DNA from: Pedobacter foliorum
Lineage (GTDB): Bacteria; Bacteroidota; Bacteroidia; Sphingobacteriales; Sphingobacteriaceae
Assembly: GCF_013266735.1 (NCBI RefSeq)
Contig: NZ_JABSNU010000011.1
Coordinates: 113,457 to 177,456 of the forward strand
DNA: 64,000 nucleotides
Direction: 5' to 3'
The notes beneath the pieces are model-generated. The model saw nothing but the letters and a program-made list of their open reading frames with translations, had not been told where the DNA came from and did not search any database. Made by a program: the position numbers and the translations under genes. Every line of letters begins with the position of its first letter. Positions within the stretch are counted from its first letter, which is position 1. Below, piece by piece: positions 18,594 through 27,359 of the stretch.

Positions 18594-19460
18594 TTGAAAA
18601 CGCTAGTATTAGGAGCATCCGGCCAACTGGGACAATGTTTAAAAGCAGTTGCCTCAAAGAGAAATATCAATACATTAGACTTTCCCGACGAAAGCACCGC
18701 AAACATCCTTGATGTTGACAAACTAAGGGCTTTATTCGCTGCGAAAAAACCTGCATATGTAATTAATTGTGCTGCTTATACTGCTGTCGACAAAGCTGAA
18801 GATGATGTTGATCTTTGCAGATTGATTAACAAGCAAGGGGCTTTAAATATCGCTTTACTATGCAAAGAATTTGACGCTAAACTAGTTCATGTTTCTACAG
18901 ACTTTGTTTTTGAAGGAGCTATTCCTGAATTATTAAAAGAAGATGATGTAGCTAAACCAATAAATATATATGGTTTAACTAAGCTCGAAGGTGAAATGGA
19001 TATTATTGAGAACCTTAATGAGCATTACATCATTCGCACAAGTTGGTTGTATTCAGAATACGCTAATAACTTCGTAAAAACCATGTTGAAACTTGGAGCA
19101 GATCGTGATGAATTGAGCATCATAGCTGATCAGATTGGTTCACCAACTTATGCTATCGATTTGGCAGGTGCAATTCTTGATGTTATTGCTTCGGGTAAAA
19201 CAGAATATGGGGCATATCATTACAGCAATGAAGGATCTATCTCGTGGTTTGATTTTGCAAAAGGTATCTTCGATATCAGTAATACACAGGTAAAAGTTAA
19301 TCCAATTCCTACTTCTGCATATCCAACAAAAGCTACCCGACCTAAGTTCTCCGTAATGGATAAAACTAAAATCAAAACAACTTTCGGAATTGAAGTTCCT
19401 TACTGGAGAGACAGTTTAGTGAAGTGTATTGAGCAATTATCTGTAGTAGATAAAGTATAA
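18594..19460 (+). CDS. rfbD: dTDP-4-dehydrorhamnose reductase family protein (RmlD/RfbD-like)
   Basis: This is a 288-residue short-chain-type sugar-nucleotide reductase. The NAD(P)-binding loop is GASGQLGQ at residues 8-15, the active-site pattern is STDFVFEG with Y-x-x-x-K in YGLTKLEGE, and NCAAYTAVDKAE is a RmlD signature. The start is a TTG: the Rossmann loop begins seven residues after it and no in-frame ATG precedes the fold, so the rare start codon is needed. The enzyme makes dTDP-L-rhamnose in most bacteria. The rest of the rhamnose pathway (RmlA, B, C) is not in the window. A strong hairpin terminator follows at 19488. Confidence 0.9.
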   Translation: MKTLVLGASGQLGQCLKAVASKRNINTLDFPDESTANILDVDKLRALFAAKKPAYVINCAAYTAVDKAEDDVDLCRLINKQGALNIALLCKEFDAKLVHVSTDFVFEGAIPELLKEDDVAKPINIYGLTKLEGEMDIIENLNEHYIIRTSWLYSEYANNFVKTMLKLGADRDELSIIADQIGSPTYAIDLAGAILDVIASGKTEYGAYHYSNEGSISWFDFAKGIFDISNTQVKVNPIPTSAYPTKATRPKFSVMDKTKIKTTFGIEVPYWRDSLVKCIEQLSVVDKV

Positions 19461-19487
19461 AACACATTGTAACTAAATCATGATATA

Positions 19488-19529
19488 AAAAAAGAACGGA
19501 ATTATATAAATGTTTTTCCGTTCTTTTTT
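19488..19529 (+). terminator. Rho-independent terminator after the rmlD-like gene
   Basis: Arms 19488-19501 and 19516-19529 pair over 14 bp, with a core of eight mixed pairs extended by A-T pairs, and end in a T-tract. The matching A-tract on the other side could let it work in both directions. It isolates the metal cluster that starts at 19546. Confidence 0.85.
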
Positions 19530-19545
19530 CAATCTTTGACCCATA

Positions 19546-19944
19546 ATGAAAAGAACACTGCTTACCATACTTGCCATTTTCTATCTGGGTGTATCCAGTG
19601 GGGCAGCTGTGCACTTTCATTATTGCATGGACAAGCTGGTAAGCTGGAGCATGGCAAAAAAATCTGGCAAGCTATGTGACTTCTGTAAAATGCCTATGGC
19701 AGAATCTAAAAAGAAATCATGCTGTAAAGATGTTAAGCAACAAGTAAAGGTCGAGAGTTCTCAGAAAGTAAACCAAACGGTTTATAAATTCGATCAGCCA
19801 TCTACGGCAATTATATTACCAGAATTATTCGTTAATTATCAGGCGCCAGTGCCTGTAAAAATAGTAAGGGAAGCATTAAGCAATGCTCCACCCGATGGAC
19901 AAGCATTGCCTGTCTACCTAAAAAACTGTACCTACAGAATATAA
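19546..19944 (+). CDS. HYC_CC_PP family protein (small secreted Cys/His-rich protein)
   Basis: The 132 residues include an N-terminal hydrophobic segment and the motifs that name this Bacteroidota family: HFHYC near residue 25, paired cysteines (KSCCKD) near residue 64 and a C-terminal proline pair (NAPPDG). An extra CDFCKMP motif adds potential metal ligands. Function is not established. Such genes commonly sit beside heavy-metal transport genes, as here, where an HMA-domain protein and an RND efflux system follow. A periplasmic metal-binding role is an inference from the ligand-rich sequence and context. Confidence 0.82.
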   Translation: MKRTLLTILAIFYLGVSSGAAVHFHYCMDKLVSWSMAKKSGKLCDFCKMPMAESKKKSCCKDVKQQVKVESSQKVNQTVYKFDQPSTAIILPELFVNYQAPVPVKIVREALSNAPPDGQALPVYLKNCTYRI

Positions 19945-19984
19945 TACCCTCTTTCTTTTCCAATGCCTGGCACATTCGTGCCCT

Positions 19985-20005
19985 GGTTACAACATTGCTG
20001 TAACC
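19985..20005. promoter_or_regulatory. Palindrome upstream of the heavy-metal cluster (candidate operator)
   Basis: A perfect inverted repeat with 7-bp arms (19985-19991 and 19999-20005) around a 7-bp centre lies 41 bp before the HMA-domain gene. A shorter GGCAC/GTGCC dyad lies immediately upstream. No T-tract follows, so a regulator binding site for metal-induced expression is more likely than a terminator. No regulator gene is adjacent. Confidence 0.45.
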
Positions 20006-20045
20006 CCAAATTTTATTTATTCCATTTTCTTTAAAACTTATTAAG

Positions 20046-20390
20046 ATGAACTCATTAAGATCTCTTTTGGTAGTCGGCTTGACTTTCCTTGGTAGTGCTG
20101 TATTTGCACAATCTAAAACTGAAAAAATCAACGTATCAGGAAACTGTGGAATGTGTAAAAAACGCATCGAAACTGCTCTAAAAGTTGAAGGTGTTAAAAC
20201 TGCTGTATGGGATGTGAAATCGAAAGTATTAACAGTAAACTATGATAGTAAAAAGATCTCAAACGAAACTATTCAACAAAAAATTGCCGCTGTAGGGCAC
20301 GATACCCAAAAGGTAAAAGCCAAAGACGAAAACTATAGCAAACTACCTTCATGCTGCCAATACGATAAAAGCAGTATAGACAAAAAATAA
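20046..20390 (+). CDS. Secreted heavy-metal-associated (HMA) domain protein
   Basis: The 114 residues consist of a signal peptide (ending near AVFAQ) and one ferredoxin-like HMA fold. The metal loop reads GNCGMCKKRIE, so the CxxC ligand pair is present at about residues 37-40 of the protein. A C-terminal SCCQYD motif adds two further cysteines. It resembles CopZ/MerP-type carriers that bind Cu(I) or other soft metals, but is exported. It lies 24 bp before the RND pump gene, so it probably hands metal to the periplasmic part of the efflux system. The exact metal is not determinable here. Confidence 0.88.
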   Translation: MNSLRSLLVVGLTFLGSAVFAQSKTEKINVSGNCGMCKKRIETALKVEGVKTAVWDVKSKVLTVNYDSKKISNETIQQKIAAVGHDTQKVKAKDENYSKLPSCCQYDKSSIDKK

Positions 20391-20414
20391 CTAAAAGAAA
20401 GAGGGTTATTATAA

Positions 20415-21713
20415 ATGGTACATAAAATTATAGAATGGTCGATGCGCAATAGATTTATTGTGCTGGTACTTTCTGCCGGGTTATTTATATGGGGAGTTTT
20501 CTCCGTACAAAAGAATCCCATAGATGCAATCCCTGATCTTTCAGAAAATCAGGTGATTGTATTTACAGAATGGATGGGCAGATCGCCACAATTGATAGAA
20601 GATCAGGTAACTTATCCGCTGGTAACCAACCTGCAAGGTATCCCTAAAATTAAGTATGTAAGAGGTTCTTCCATGTTTGGGATGAGTTTTATTTACGTAA
20701 TTTTTGAAGATGATGTAGATGTATATTGGGCCAGAGAACGTGTTTTGGAGCGCATAAGTACCATATCCAGAACCCTGCCTGAAGGGGTATCTCCGCAACT
20801 AGGTCCAGATGGAACAGGAGTAGGCCACGTATTGTGGTATACACTAGATGCTCCTGAAATGGACTTGGGAGAGCAACGGGCAATACAGGATTGGTATGTA
20901 AAGTTTGCCTTGCAAACAGTTCCCGGAGTGAGTGAGATCGCTTCATTTGGCGGATTTCAGAAACAATACCAAATCTCAATAGATCCAAACAAGTTGTTGT
21001 ATTATAAACTTAGTGTGCCACAGGTGATTGCTGCGGTTAGGAGTAACAATAACGAATCGGGCGGGCGAAAGTTCGAGATGAGCGACATGGGGTATATCAT
21101 TAAAACCTCAGGCTATCTAAAATCAATAGAAGAAATTTCTAACATCCCTGTAAAGAATCAGAATGGTACACCGATAAAGGTATCCGATCTGGCCACTGTT
21201 CAAATGACAGGAGAAACCAGGCTGGGCATATTCGATCAGGATGGTAAGGGAGAACGCGCTGGTGGTATCGTGGTTATGCGCTACGGAGAAAACGCGGCAG
21301 AAGTAATCGATCGTGTAAAAGAAAAGATGAAGGAAGTATCAAAAGGACTGCCTAAAGGTGTAAAATTTGATATTGTTTACGATAGAGGAGAACTGATTAA
21401 AGAATCTGTCGACTCTATAAAAAACACCCTGATTGAGGAGATGATCGTAGTCTCCCTAATTGTATTCGTGTTCCTATTTCACTGGCGCAGCGCATTAAGT
21501 ATCATTATACAAATCCCTATTACCATTGCAGCAAGTTTTATCCTGCTCAATGCCTTCGATATTTCATCAAACATTATGTCGCTAACCGGTATTGCGCTGG
21601 CCATCGGGGTAATTGTAGACAATGGAATTATCATGAGTGAGAATGCTTACAAGCATTTGGCAGAGCGATATGAGGAATGGGAAAAGGATCAAAATAAAAC
21701 GACAACATCATGA
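20415..21713 (+). CDS. CusA/CzcA-family heavy-metal RND pump, N-terminal half
   Basis: The 432 residues cover the first part of a heavy-metal-efflux RND permease: TM1, the first periplasmic porter loop with WMGRSPQLIEDQVTYPL and VRGSSMFGMSFIYV, then TM2-TM4. The proton-relay aspartate motif (AIGVIVDNGIIMSEN, Asp at about residue 402) is near the C-terminus. The frame stops in the cytoplasmic loop after TM4, where family members normally continue for about 600 more residues. The missing remainder is encoded in the next frame from 21710, overlapping by ATGA. Either a natural split with translational coupling or a single-base frameshift would explain this. Confidence 0.9.
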   Translation: MVHKIIEWSMRNRFIVLVLSAGLFIWGVFSVQKNPIDAIPDLSENQVIVFTEWMGRSPQLIEDQVTYPLVTNLQGIPKIKYVRGSSMFGMSFIYVIFEDDVDVYWARERVLERISTISRTLPEGVSPQLGPDGTGVGHVLWYTLDAPEMDLGEQRAIQDWYVKFALQTVPGVSEIASFGGFQKQYQISIDPNKLLYYKLSVPQVIAAVRSNNNESGGRKFEMSDMGYIIKTSGYLKSIEEISNIPVKNQNGTPIKVSDLATVQMTGETRLGIFDQDGKGERAGGIVVMRYGENAAEVIDRVKEKMKEVSKGLPKGVKFDIVYDRGELIKESVDSIKNTLIEEMIVVSLIVFVFLFHWRSALSIIIQIPITIAASFILLNAFDISSNIMSLTGIALAIGVIVDNGIIMSENAYKHLAERYEEWEKDQNKTTTS

Positions 21714-23647
21714 TGAACTGGTTTAAAAATATATTTCGCAAATCTCCGGATTGGATTAGCGAAGAAGATCGCCTAGCGGTGATCACTAAATCCAGCAAAC
21801 AGGTATCAAGAGGCGTGTTCTTTGCAACGGTAATTATCATTACCTCTTTTTTACCGGTATTTATGTTAACCGGGCAAGAGGGTAAATTGTTTCACCCACT
21901 GGCTTACACCAAAACATTCATTATGATTGTTGATGCTTTGTTGGTGATTACACTAGCCCCGGTACTTATCTCTTTCTTTATGAAAGGGAAATTCAGACCT
22001 GATAATGCAAATCCTGTAAACAGGATACTAGAAAAGGTGTATGAACCAATCATAAGAACGGTATTGAAATGGAGAAAAACAACAATCGCCATTAACATCA
22101 TCGCGTTGTTAATAACCATACCCTTGCTTAAAAACCTAGGTACAGAGTTTATACCTCCATTAGATGAGCAGAGCATTCTGTTTATGCCTGTAACCTTGCC
22201 CGATGTTTCTAATGCAGAAGCAAAAAGGATATTACAGGTGCAGGACAAGATTATTAAATCGGTACCCGAGGTAGATAAGGTGTTAGGAAAAGCAGGTAGA
22301 GCAAATACCGCTACAGATAACTCGCCGATCAGTATGATCGAAACCATCATTACCCTGAAGCCGAAAAGCGAATGGAGAAAAGGGATCACCAAAAAAGACA
22401 TTGTAACAGAGCTTGATGCCAAGCTTCAAATTCCGGGTGTAGTAAACGGGTGGACACAACCGATCATCAACAGAATTAACATGTTGGCCACAGGTATTCG
22501 TACCGATGTAGGGATAAAAGTTTTCGGACAAAACCTGGATACCATTGCCTCAGTATCAGAAAAAGTAAAAGCAGCACTAGAAGGCACACCTGGCGTAAGT
22601 GATCTATTTGTAGAGCCTATTACAGGTGGTAAATACCTATCTATTGATGTAAAAAGAGAAGAATTAGCCAGGTATGGTTTAAATGTAGACGATGTTAATC
22701 AGGTTGTAGAAAGCGCCTTAGGCGGTGCAACCATTGGCAATACCATTGAGGGTAGACAGCGCTTTTCTATAAGCGTACGTTTGGCTCAGGAATACCGCAA
22801 CAGTGTAGAGCGTATTCAAAGAATCCCTATTCAATCGGCTTCATTTGGTGAGGTTCCTTTATCAGTAGTTGCTGATGTAAAGTTTGAAGACGGACCGCCA
22901 ATGATTAGCTCTGACAATGCGATTCTACGTGGCGCTGTAATGTTTAACGTGCGCGATAGAGATTTGGGAAGCACGGTTAAGGATGCAATGGAGAAATTGA
23001 ATAAAGAGAAAGGCGTACTTCCTGAAGGGTATTTCCTGGAATGGAGTGGTCAGTACGAAAACCTGATTAGAGGTAAGCAAACCCTAATGTGGATTGCTCC
23101 GGTGGTTTTAGTAATCATATTTTTCTCATTATACTTTGCATTTCGCTCTATCAGAGAGGCTTTTTTAAGTCTCATCACTGTTCCTTTTGCCTTAATAGGT
23201 GGAGCTTACATGATTTATTTCTGGGGAGTTAACCTCTCAGTCGGAGTAGCCGTAGGTTTCATTGCCTTGTTCGGGATTGCTGTAGAAACCGGAATTGTGA
23301 TGGTCATCTACCTCAATGATGGTATGCAGCAACTGATCAAACTAAAAGGGAATTCAAGCGAAACAATTACTAAAGAAGACCTTAGGGAGTATGTAATTCA
23401 CGGAGCAGCAAAAAGGTTAAGACCAAAACTGATGACAGTTTGTGTGTCGCTATTCGGACTGGTGCCGGTACTATGGGCCAGTGGAGTAGGAGTTGATGTA
23501 ATGCAGCCAATAGTGTTGCCTATGATAGGCGGGGTATTAACCTCATCTACACACATCTTGCTGGTTACGCCACTCATCTTTTTAATGTCCAAAGAATATG
23601 AATTGAGGAAATATGGAAAATTGGAGGTTCACGATGTACATCATTAA
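21710..23647 (+). CDS. CusA/CzcA-family heavy-metal RND pump, C-terminal half
   Basis: The 645 residues supply the rest of the pump. They begin in the cytoplasmic loop (MMNWFKNIFRKSPDW) and continue into a TM5/TM6 region (VIIITSFLPVFMLTGQEGKLFHPLAYTKTF), the second porter domain with NRINMLATGIRTDVGIKVFG, and TM8-TM12. With the upstream half the total is 1077 residues, close to the usual length for an intact CusA, and no conserved block seems missing at the junction. Its ATG overlaps the upstream TGA (ATGA), a classical coupling arrangement. The channel and adaptors follow in the same operon. Confidence 0.9.
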   Translation: MMNWFKNIFRKSPDWISEEDRLAVITKSSKQVSRGVFFATVIIITSFLPVFMLTGQEGKLFHPLAYTKTFIMIVDALLVITLAPVLISFFMKGKFRPDNANPVNRILEKVYEPIIRTVLKWRKTTIAINIIALLITIPLLKNLGTEFIPPLDEQSILFMPVTLPDVSNAEAKRILQVQDKIIKSVPEVDKVLGKAGRANTATDNSPISMIETIITLKPKSEWRKGITKKDIVTELDAKLQIPGVVNGWTQPIINRINMLATGIRTDVGIKVFGQNLDTIASVSEKVKAALEGTPGVSDLFVEPITGGKYLSIDVKREELARYGLNVDDVNQVVESALGGATIGNTIEGRQRFSISVRLAQEYRNSVERIQRIPIQSASFGEVPLSVVADVKFEDGPPMISSDNAILRGAVMFNVRDRDLGSTVKDAMEKLNKEKGVLPEGYFLEWSGQYENLIRGKQTLMWIAPVVLVIIFFSLYFAFRSIREAFLSLITVPFALIGGAYMIYFWGVNLSVGVAVGFIALFGIAVETGIVMVIYLNDGMQQLIKLKGNSSETITKEDLREYVIHGAAKRLRPKLMTVCVSLFGLVPVLWASGVGVDVMQPIVLPMIGGVLTSSTHILLVTPLIFLMSKEYELRKYGKLEVHDVHH

Positions 23648-24884
23648 GAAATTAACATGGATATTGTTGTTGCTGCCATTTTATGCAACAGCACAACAAA
23701 AAGAGGTGCTATCGTTAGATACGATTTTGCACCGTATAGATAAAAACAACCTGCTATTGCAATCGTATGGTTTAAAGGCCGAGAGCTATAAACATACTGC
23801 AAAAGCAGCAACAGCATGGATGGCACCAATGGTTGGTGTGGGTACGTTTATGACCCCATATCCGGGACAGATGCTTATGGACGATAGGGATAAAGGATCT
23901 GTAATGATCCAGTTGGAGCAGGATATTCCAAACATGGCTAAGCTAAATGCCAACAAACGCTATATCGAATCGAAAGGTAAGGCCGAGAACGAAACTCGCG
24001 GTGTTACCTTAAACGAATACAAAACACAAGCAAAGCGCCTGTATTTTGGCTGGTTGGTTGCAACGCAAAAAATAGAGGTATTGCAGAAGAACGAGAAGAT
24101 TATGGAAACCATGAAAAAGATCGAAGAGATCAGGTATCCATTCAATCAATCCAAATTGGGTAGCGTATACAAAACCACTGCAAAACTGGAAGAAAACAAA
24201 AATATGATCCGTATGCAGGAAGGCGATATCGCTAAATCCAGAGCCTGGCTAAACAGTTTAATGAATCAACCCGGTAATGCCGACATCACCATTGATACCA
24301 CGTATCAGCCAAAATTTGTACAAGCCACCGCTATTGATACCGGTAGTTTGGCAATGGCCAGAAACGACATCAAGAAAATGGATTACAACATCCAGTCGAT
24401 GCAACTGAACATTGAGGCGATGAAAAAACAAAGCAGACCTGATTTTAAGTTGCGGTTCGATCACATGTCGCCTTTAACTAAGATGATGCCGAAGGCCTTC
24501 AGTGTAATGGGCATGATAAGTATTCCAATTGCTCCCTGGTCTTCAAAAATGTACAAATCAGAAGTAAAAGGGATGGAGTACGAAGTGCAGGCCATGGGCA
24601 AAGAGAAAGCGGCAATGTTGCAGGAAACTCAAGGAATGCTTTACGGTATGCAATTCGAAATTCAATCGATGCAAAAGCGTATAGATGCCATGGAAAGCAA
24701 GATTATTCCAACACTTCAAAAAACGCTTGACGTTAACTTTCTGAATTACCGTGAAAATAAAATGGAACTCCCAGAAGTAATTGATTCATGGGAAGCATTG
24801 ACCATGATGCAAACCAGTGTTCTGGACGAGAAATTGAAACTTTATTTAATGATAGCTGATTATGAGAAAGAACTATATCGCTAA
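23634..24884 (+). CDS. TolC-like outer-membrane efflux channel (CusC-type)
   Basis: This outer-membrane channel component has about 416 residues. An upstream ATG at 23613 exists, but the ATG at 23634 begins at the signal peptide (IIKKLTWILLLLPFYATAQ) and has a purine-rich GGAGG six bases before it, so it is preferred; it still overlaps the pump gene by 14 bp. The sequence has two long helical, coiled-coil stretches of the outer-membrane efflux protein type, unusually rich in methionine (MDDRDKGSVMIQ, MEAMKKQSR, MMPKAFSVMGM), which fits soft-metal handling. It overlaps the adaptor gene by 23 bp. Confidence 0.88.
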   Translation: MYIIKKLTWILLLLPFYATAQQKEVLSLDTILHRIDKNNLLLQSYGLKAESYKHTAKAATAWMAPMVGVGTFMTPYPGQMLMDDRDKGSVMIQLEQDIPNMAKLNANKRYIESKGKAENETRGVTLNEYKTQAKRLYFGWLVATQKIEVLQKNEKIMETMKKIEEIRYPFNQSKLGSVYKTTAKLEENKNMIRMQEGDIAKSRAWLNSLMNQPGNADITIDTTYQPKFVQATAIDTGSLAMARNDIKKMDYNIQSMQLNIEAMKKQSRPDFKLRFDHMSPLTKMMPKAFSVMGMISIPIAPWSSKMYKSEVKGMEYEVQAMGKEKAAMLQETQGMLYGMQFEIQSMQKRIDAMESKIIPTLQKTLDVNFLNYRENKMELPEVIDSWEALTMMQTSVLDEKLKLYLMIADYEKELYR

Positions 24885-26100
24885 GCTGCAGACCTACGCA
24901 TTGGTAGCTCTGGTACTGATCGGCGTATTGGTATTTAGCTCTTGTAACAGAGAAAAGGACAATAAACACACCAATCACGATGATCCGGGTGTTGTAAATA
25001 TTGACAGCAATCTTTCGCATTTGTTAAAGCCCTCAAATGAGCAGGTGGTATCTACATTGCCTGTAATTAAGGCAGAATATGGCACAAAAATATTCACAGA
25101 AGAGGCGCAAGGGATCATCAATTACGATACAAGGAATCAGAATAGTGTGGCCAGCAGAGTAAGTGGAAGAATAGAGCGCTTGCTCATCAAATACAATTAT
25201 CAACCTGTTAAAAAAGGACAGCTGATCATGGAGGTTTATTCTCCAGATCTGGCCGCTGCACAACAGGAATTACTATTCCTTAAAGGCACCGGAACAGACC
25301 AAAATATGCTTCAGGGAGCTAAGCAACGACTAATGTTGTTGGGAATGAGCGCTTCAGATGTCAGCAAGCTATTAAGAACCGGAAAAATAAACTACCGCAT
25401 TCCGGTATATAGCAATGCCGATGGGTATATCCTCGAGAAATCTGCTGTCGCCGCACCTGTTGCCACAGCAACACCTGCACCATCATCTGGTGGAGATGGA
25501 ATGAGTAGTATGGGAGGTGGCGGAAGCTCGTCTTCAGCCGCACCGGTGAGTGCTGTACCTGTTAATTCACCAGTATTGCTAAGGCCAGGACAATACGTAA
25601 GCGCCGGACAATCGCTTTTCACCATCTACAATGCAAGCCAGCTAATTGCCGAGTTCTCTTTAAAACCCGCTTTGGCCTCGCTTATAGCGCAGGGCGATAA
25701 GTTTGCATTCTATAAAACTGCCGATAAAACCACCATTCAATCGGCCAGTATTGGTATGATACAGCCTGTTTTTAAAGATGGAGTAAACTTTACCATTGCG
25801 CGTATTTACCTGAACAAACCGAATTTTAGAGTAGGTGAGCTGCTTACTGCCAGAATTCCGGTATTGCTATCCGCTTCATGGTGGTTGCCAGAATCGGCTG
25901 CGGTATCTCTGGGTAATAAAACGGTGGTTTTTAAAAAAGAAGGCAATGTTGTGATCCCTAAAATAGTAAAATCGGGTATTACCATTGCCGGAATGATCCA
26001 GATTAAAGAAGACATCAGCAGCTGGGAGGTAAGTAAAAATGCAGCCTATCTGGTGGATAGCGAAAGCTTCATAAAAATGACTGAAAACAAAGGAAATTAA
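24862..26100 (+). CDS. Periplasmic adaptor (membrane-fusion) subunit of the heavy-metal efflux system, CusB-like, first copy
   Basis: The 412 residues begin with a lipoprotein signal (lipobox near FSSC, Cys28). A lipoyl-like hairpin half (RVSGRIERLLIKYNYQPVKKGQLIMEVYSPDLAAAQ) and a helical hairpin with a Met-rich segment follow. A low-complexity linker of Ala, Pro, Ser, Gly and Met residues near 195-225 interrupts the second lipoyl half (LRPGQYVSAGQSLFTIYN), followed by beta-barrel and membrane-proximal domains. It bridges the RND pump and the outer channel. It lacks the CPMHP metal domain of the second adaptor, so the two copies may differ in metal loading. It is joined to both neighbours by overlap or a 3-bp gap. 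Confidence 0.88.
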   Translation: MRKNYIAKLQTYALVALVLIGVLVFSSCNREKDNKHTNHDDPGVVNIDSNLSHLLKPSNEQVVSTLPVIKAEYGTKIFTEEAQGIINYDTRNQNSVASRVSGRIERLLIKYNYQPVKKGQLIMEVYSPDLAAAQQELLFLKGTGTDQNMLQGAKQRLMLLGMSASDVSKLLRTGKINYRIPVYSNADGYILEKSAVAAPVATATPAPSSGGDGMSSMGGGGSSSSAAPVSAVPVNSPVLLRPGQYVSAGQSLFTIYNASQLIAEFSLKPALASLIAQGDKFAFYKTADKTTIQSASIGMIQPVFKDGVNFTIARIYLNKPNFRVGELLTARIPVLLSASWWLPESAAVSLGNKTVVFKKEGNVVIPKIVKSGITIAGMIQIKEDISSWEVSKNAAYLVDSESFIKMTENKGN

Positions 26101-26103
26101 GTT

Positions 26104-27327
26104 ATGGAACGGAAATTATTTATAAAGAAGATGGCCTTACTGGCTTTGGTTCCGTCGGTATTTATTGCTGCCTGCAGTAATCAAGAAAAATCAAATAGCG
26201 ATGCTGCAAAAGGAAAACCACAAACCTATACTTGCCCTATGCACCCTCAGGTGATAAAAAATGAGATGGGTACTTGCCCTATCTGCGGAATGGACCTGGT
26301 TCCATTTGAAAAAAACAGCAATGATAAGGCATTAAAAATAGACGAGAAACGTCAGGCACTGGCAAATATTACTACCGTAATGATTGGTACAGGTAACCTC
26401 TCGGGAGCTAAACAGCTTAACGGCCGACTAGTAGTTAACCCCGAGCAAAGCAGTTACATCTCTAGCAGAATTGCCGGTAGAATAGAGGAATTGTACATCA
26501 GAGAAACAGGTGTAAAAGTGGCCAAAGGGCAACCTTTATACAAACTGTATTCTGAACAATTGGCTACACTACAACAAGAATACCTGATGGCAGTGGCTCA
26601 AGAAAAACAATTTCAGGGTGATAAAATAGAGCAACAGATTGTAGCTTCTGCAAAACAAAAACTGTTGTTATATGGACAATCTGAAAATCAGATAAAGCAG
26701 ATCGTTAAAACTCAAAAGAAAGACCCTTATGTGGTTTTTTATGCACCTGAAGGTGGGGTAGTGGCTGAGTTATCCGTAACTCAGGGCCAGTACGTAACAG
26801 AGGGTAACCCGATTTTAAGATTAGAGGGGTACGGACAGCTATGGGTTGAGGCAGATGTTTATCCAAATGAGGCAAAAAACATTAAGATGGGTCAGGAAGT
26901 TAAGGTAGTTATTGCCGGCTGGGAAGATCAGCCTCAGGAAATGACCATTAGCTTTATCACTCCGGCGCTTCAATCGGGCACGCAGCTTACTCAAATCAGA
27001 GGCAGTATTCCTAACCCTCAACAACAGTGGCAGCCGGGTTTACAGGCAAACGTTTTTCTTCCATCAGAAAGTAAAAGCAATGTATTAACCCTTCCGGTTG
27101 ATGCCGTAGTAAGAGACGGGAAAGGTATGCATGTATGGATTAAAGCTGGTAAAGACAGCTTTGAACCTAGATTGGTAAAAACTGGTCAGGAGAATAACAA
27201 TGAGGTAGAGATTTCCGAAGGATTAAAAAATGGAGATCAGGTGGTAGTAACCGGAGCTTACCTTTTATACAGCGAGTACATCCTTAAAAAGGGCAAAAAC
27301 CCTGTCGAAGGACTTAAAATAAAATAA
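26104..27327 (+). CDS. Periplasmic adaptor subunit with heavy-metal-binding domain, CusB-like, second copy
   Basis: The 407 residues begin with a lipoprotein signal (Cys24) and a heavy-metal-binding domain at about residues 40-66 with the YTCPMHPQV and GTCPICGMDLVP motifs. Lipoyl halves (RIAGRIEELYIRETGVKVAKGQ and GGVVAELSVTQGQYV), a helical hairpin, a beta-barrel and a membrane-proximal domain follow. This is the classic CusB layout in Bacteroidota. Having two adaptors in one operon is not rare, because RND pumps may use two different protomers per monomer. It lies 3 bp after the first adaptor. Confidence 0.92.
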   Translation: MERKLFIKKMALLALVPSVFIAACSNQEKSNSDAAKGKPQTYTCPMHPQVIKNEMGTCPICGMDLVPFEKNSNDKALKIDEKRQALANITTVMIGTGNLSGAKQLNGRLVVNPEQSSYISSRIAGRIEELYIRETGVKVAKGQPLYKLYSEQLATLQQEYLMAVAQEKQFQGDKIEQQIVASAKQKLLLYGQSENQIKQIVKTQKKDPYVVFYAPEGGVVAELSVTQGQYVTEGNPILRLEGYGQLWVEADVYPNEAKNIKMGQEVKVVIAGWEDQPQEMTISFITPALQSGTQLTQIRGSIPNPQQQWQPGLQANVFLPSESKSNVLTLPVDAVVRDGKGMHVWIKAGKDSFEPRLVKTGQENNNEVEISEGLKNGDQVVVTGAYLLYSEYILKKGKNPVEGLKIK

Positions 27328-27359
27328 CAATAAACACACAACCATTAAAAAAAGAAAAG

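Noticed and set aside
19976..19991. TGGCAC followed by a GC dinucleotide, resembling a sigma-54 promoter upstream of the HMA gene.
   Set aside because: The distance between the GG and GC elements is one base short of the sigma-54 requirement, and the bases are part of a small dyad.
21904..22422. 172-residue antisense open frame inside the RND pump gene.
   Set aside because: It lies opposite highly conserved coding sequence and its translation shows no domain; it is a shadow frame.
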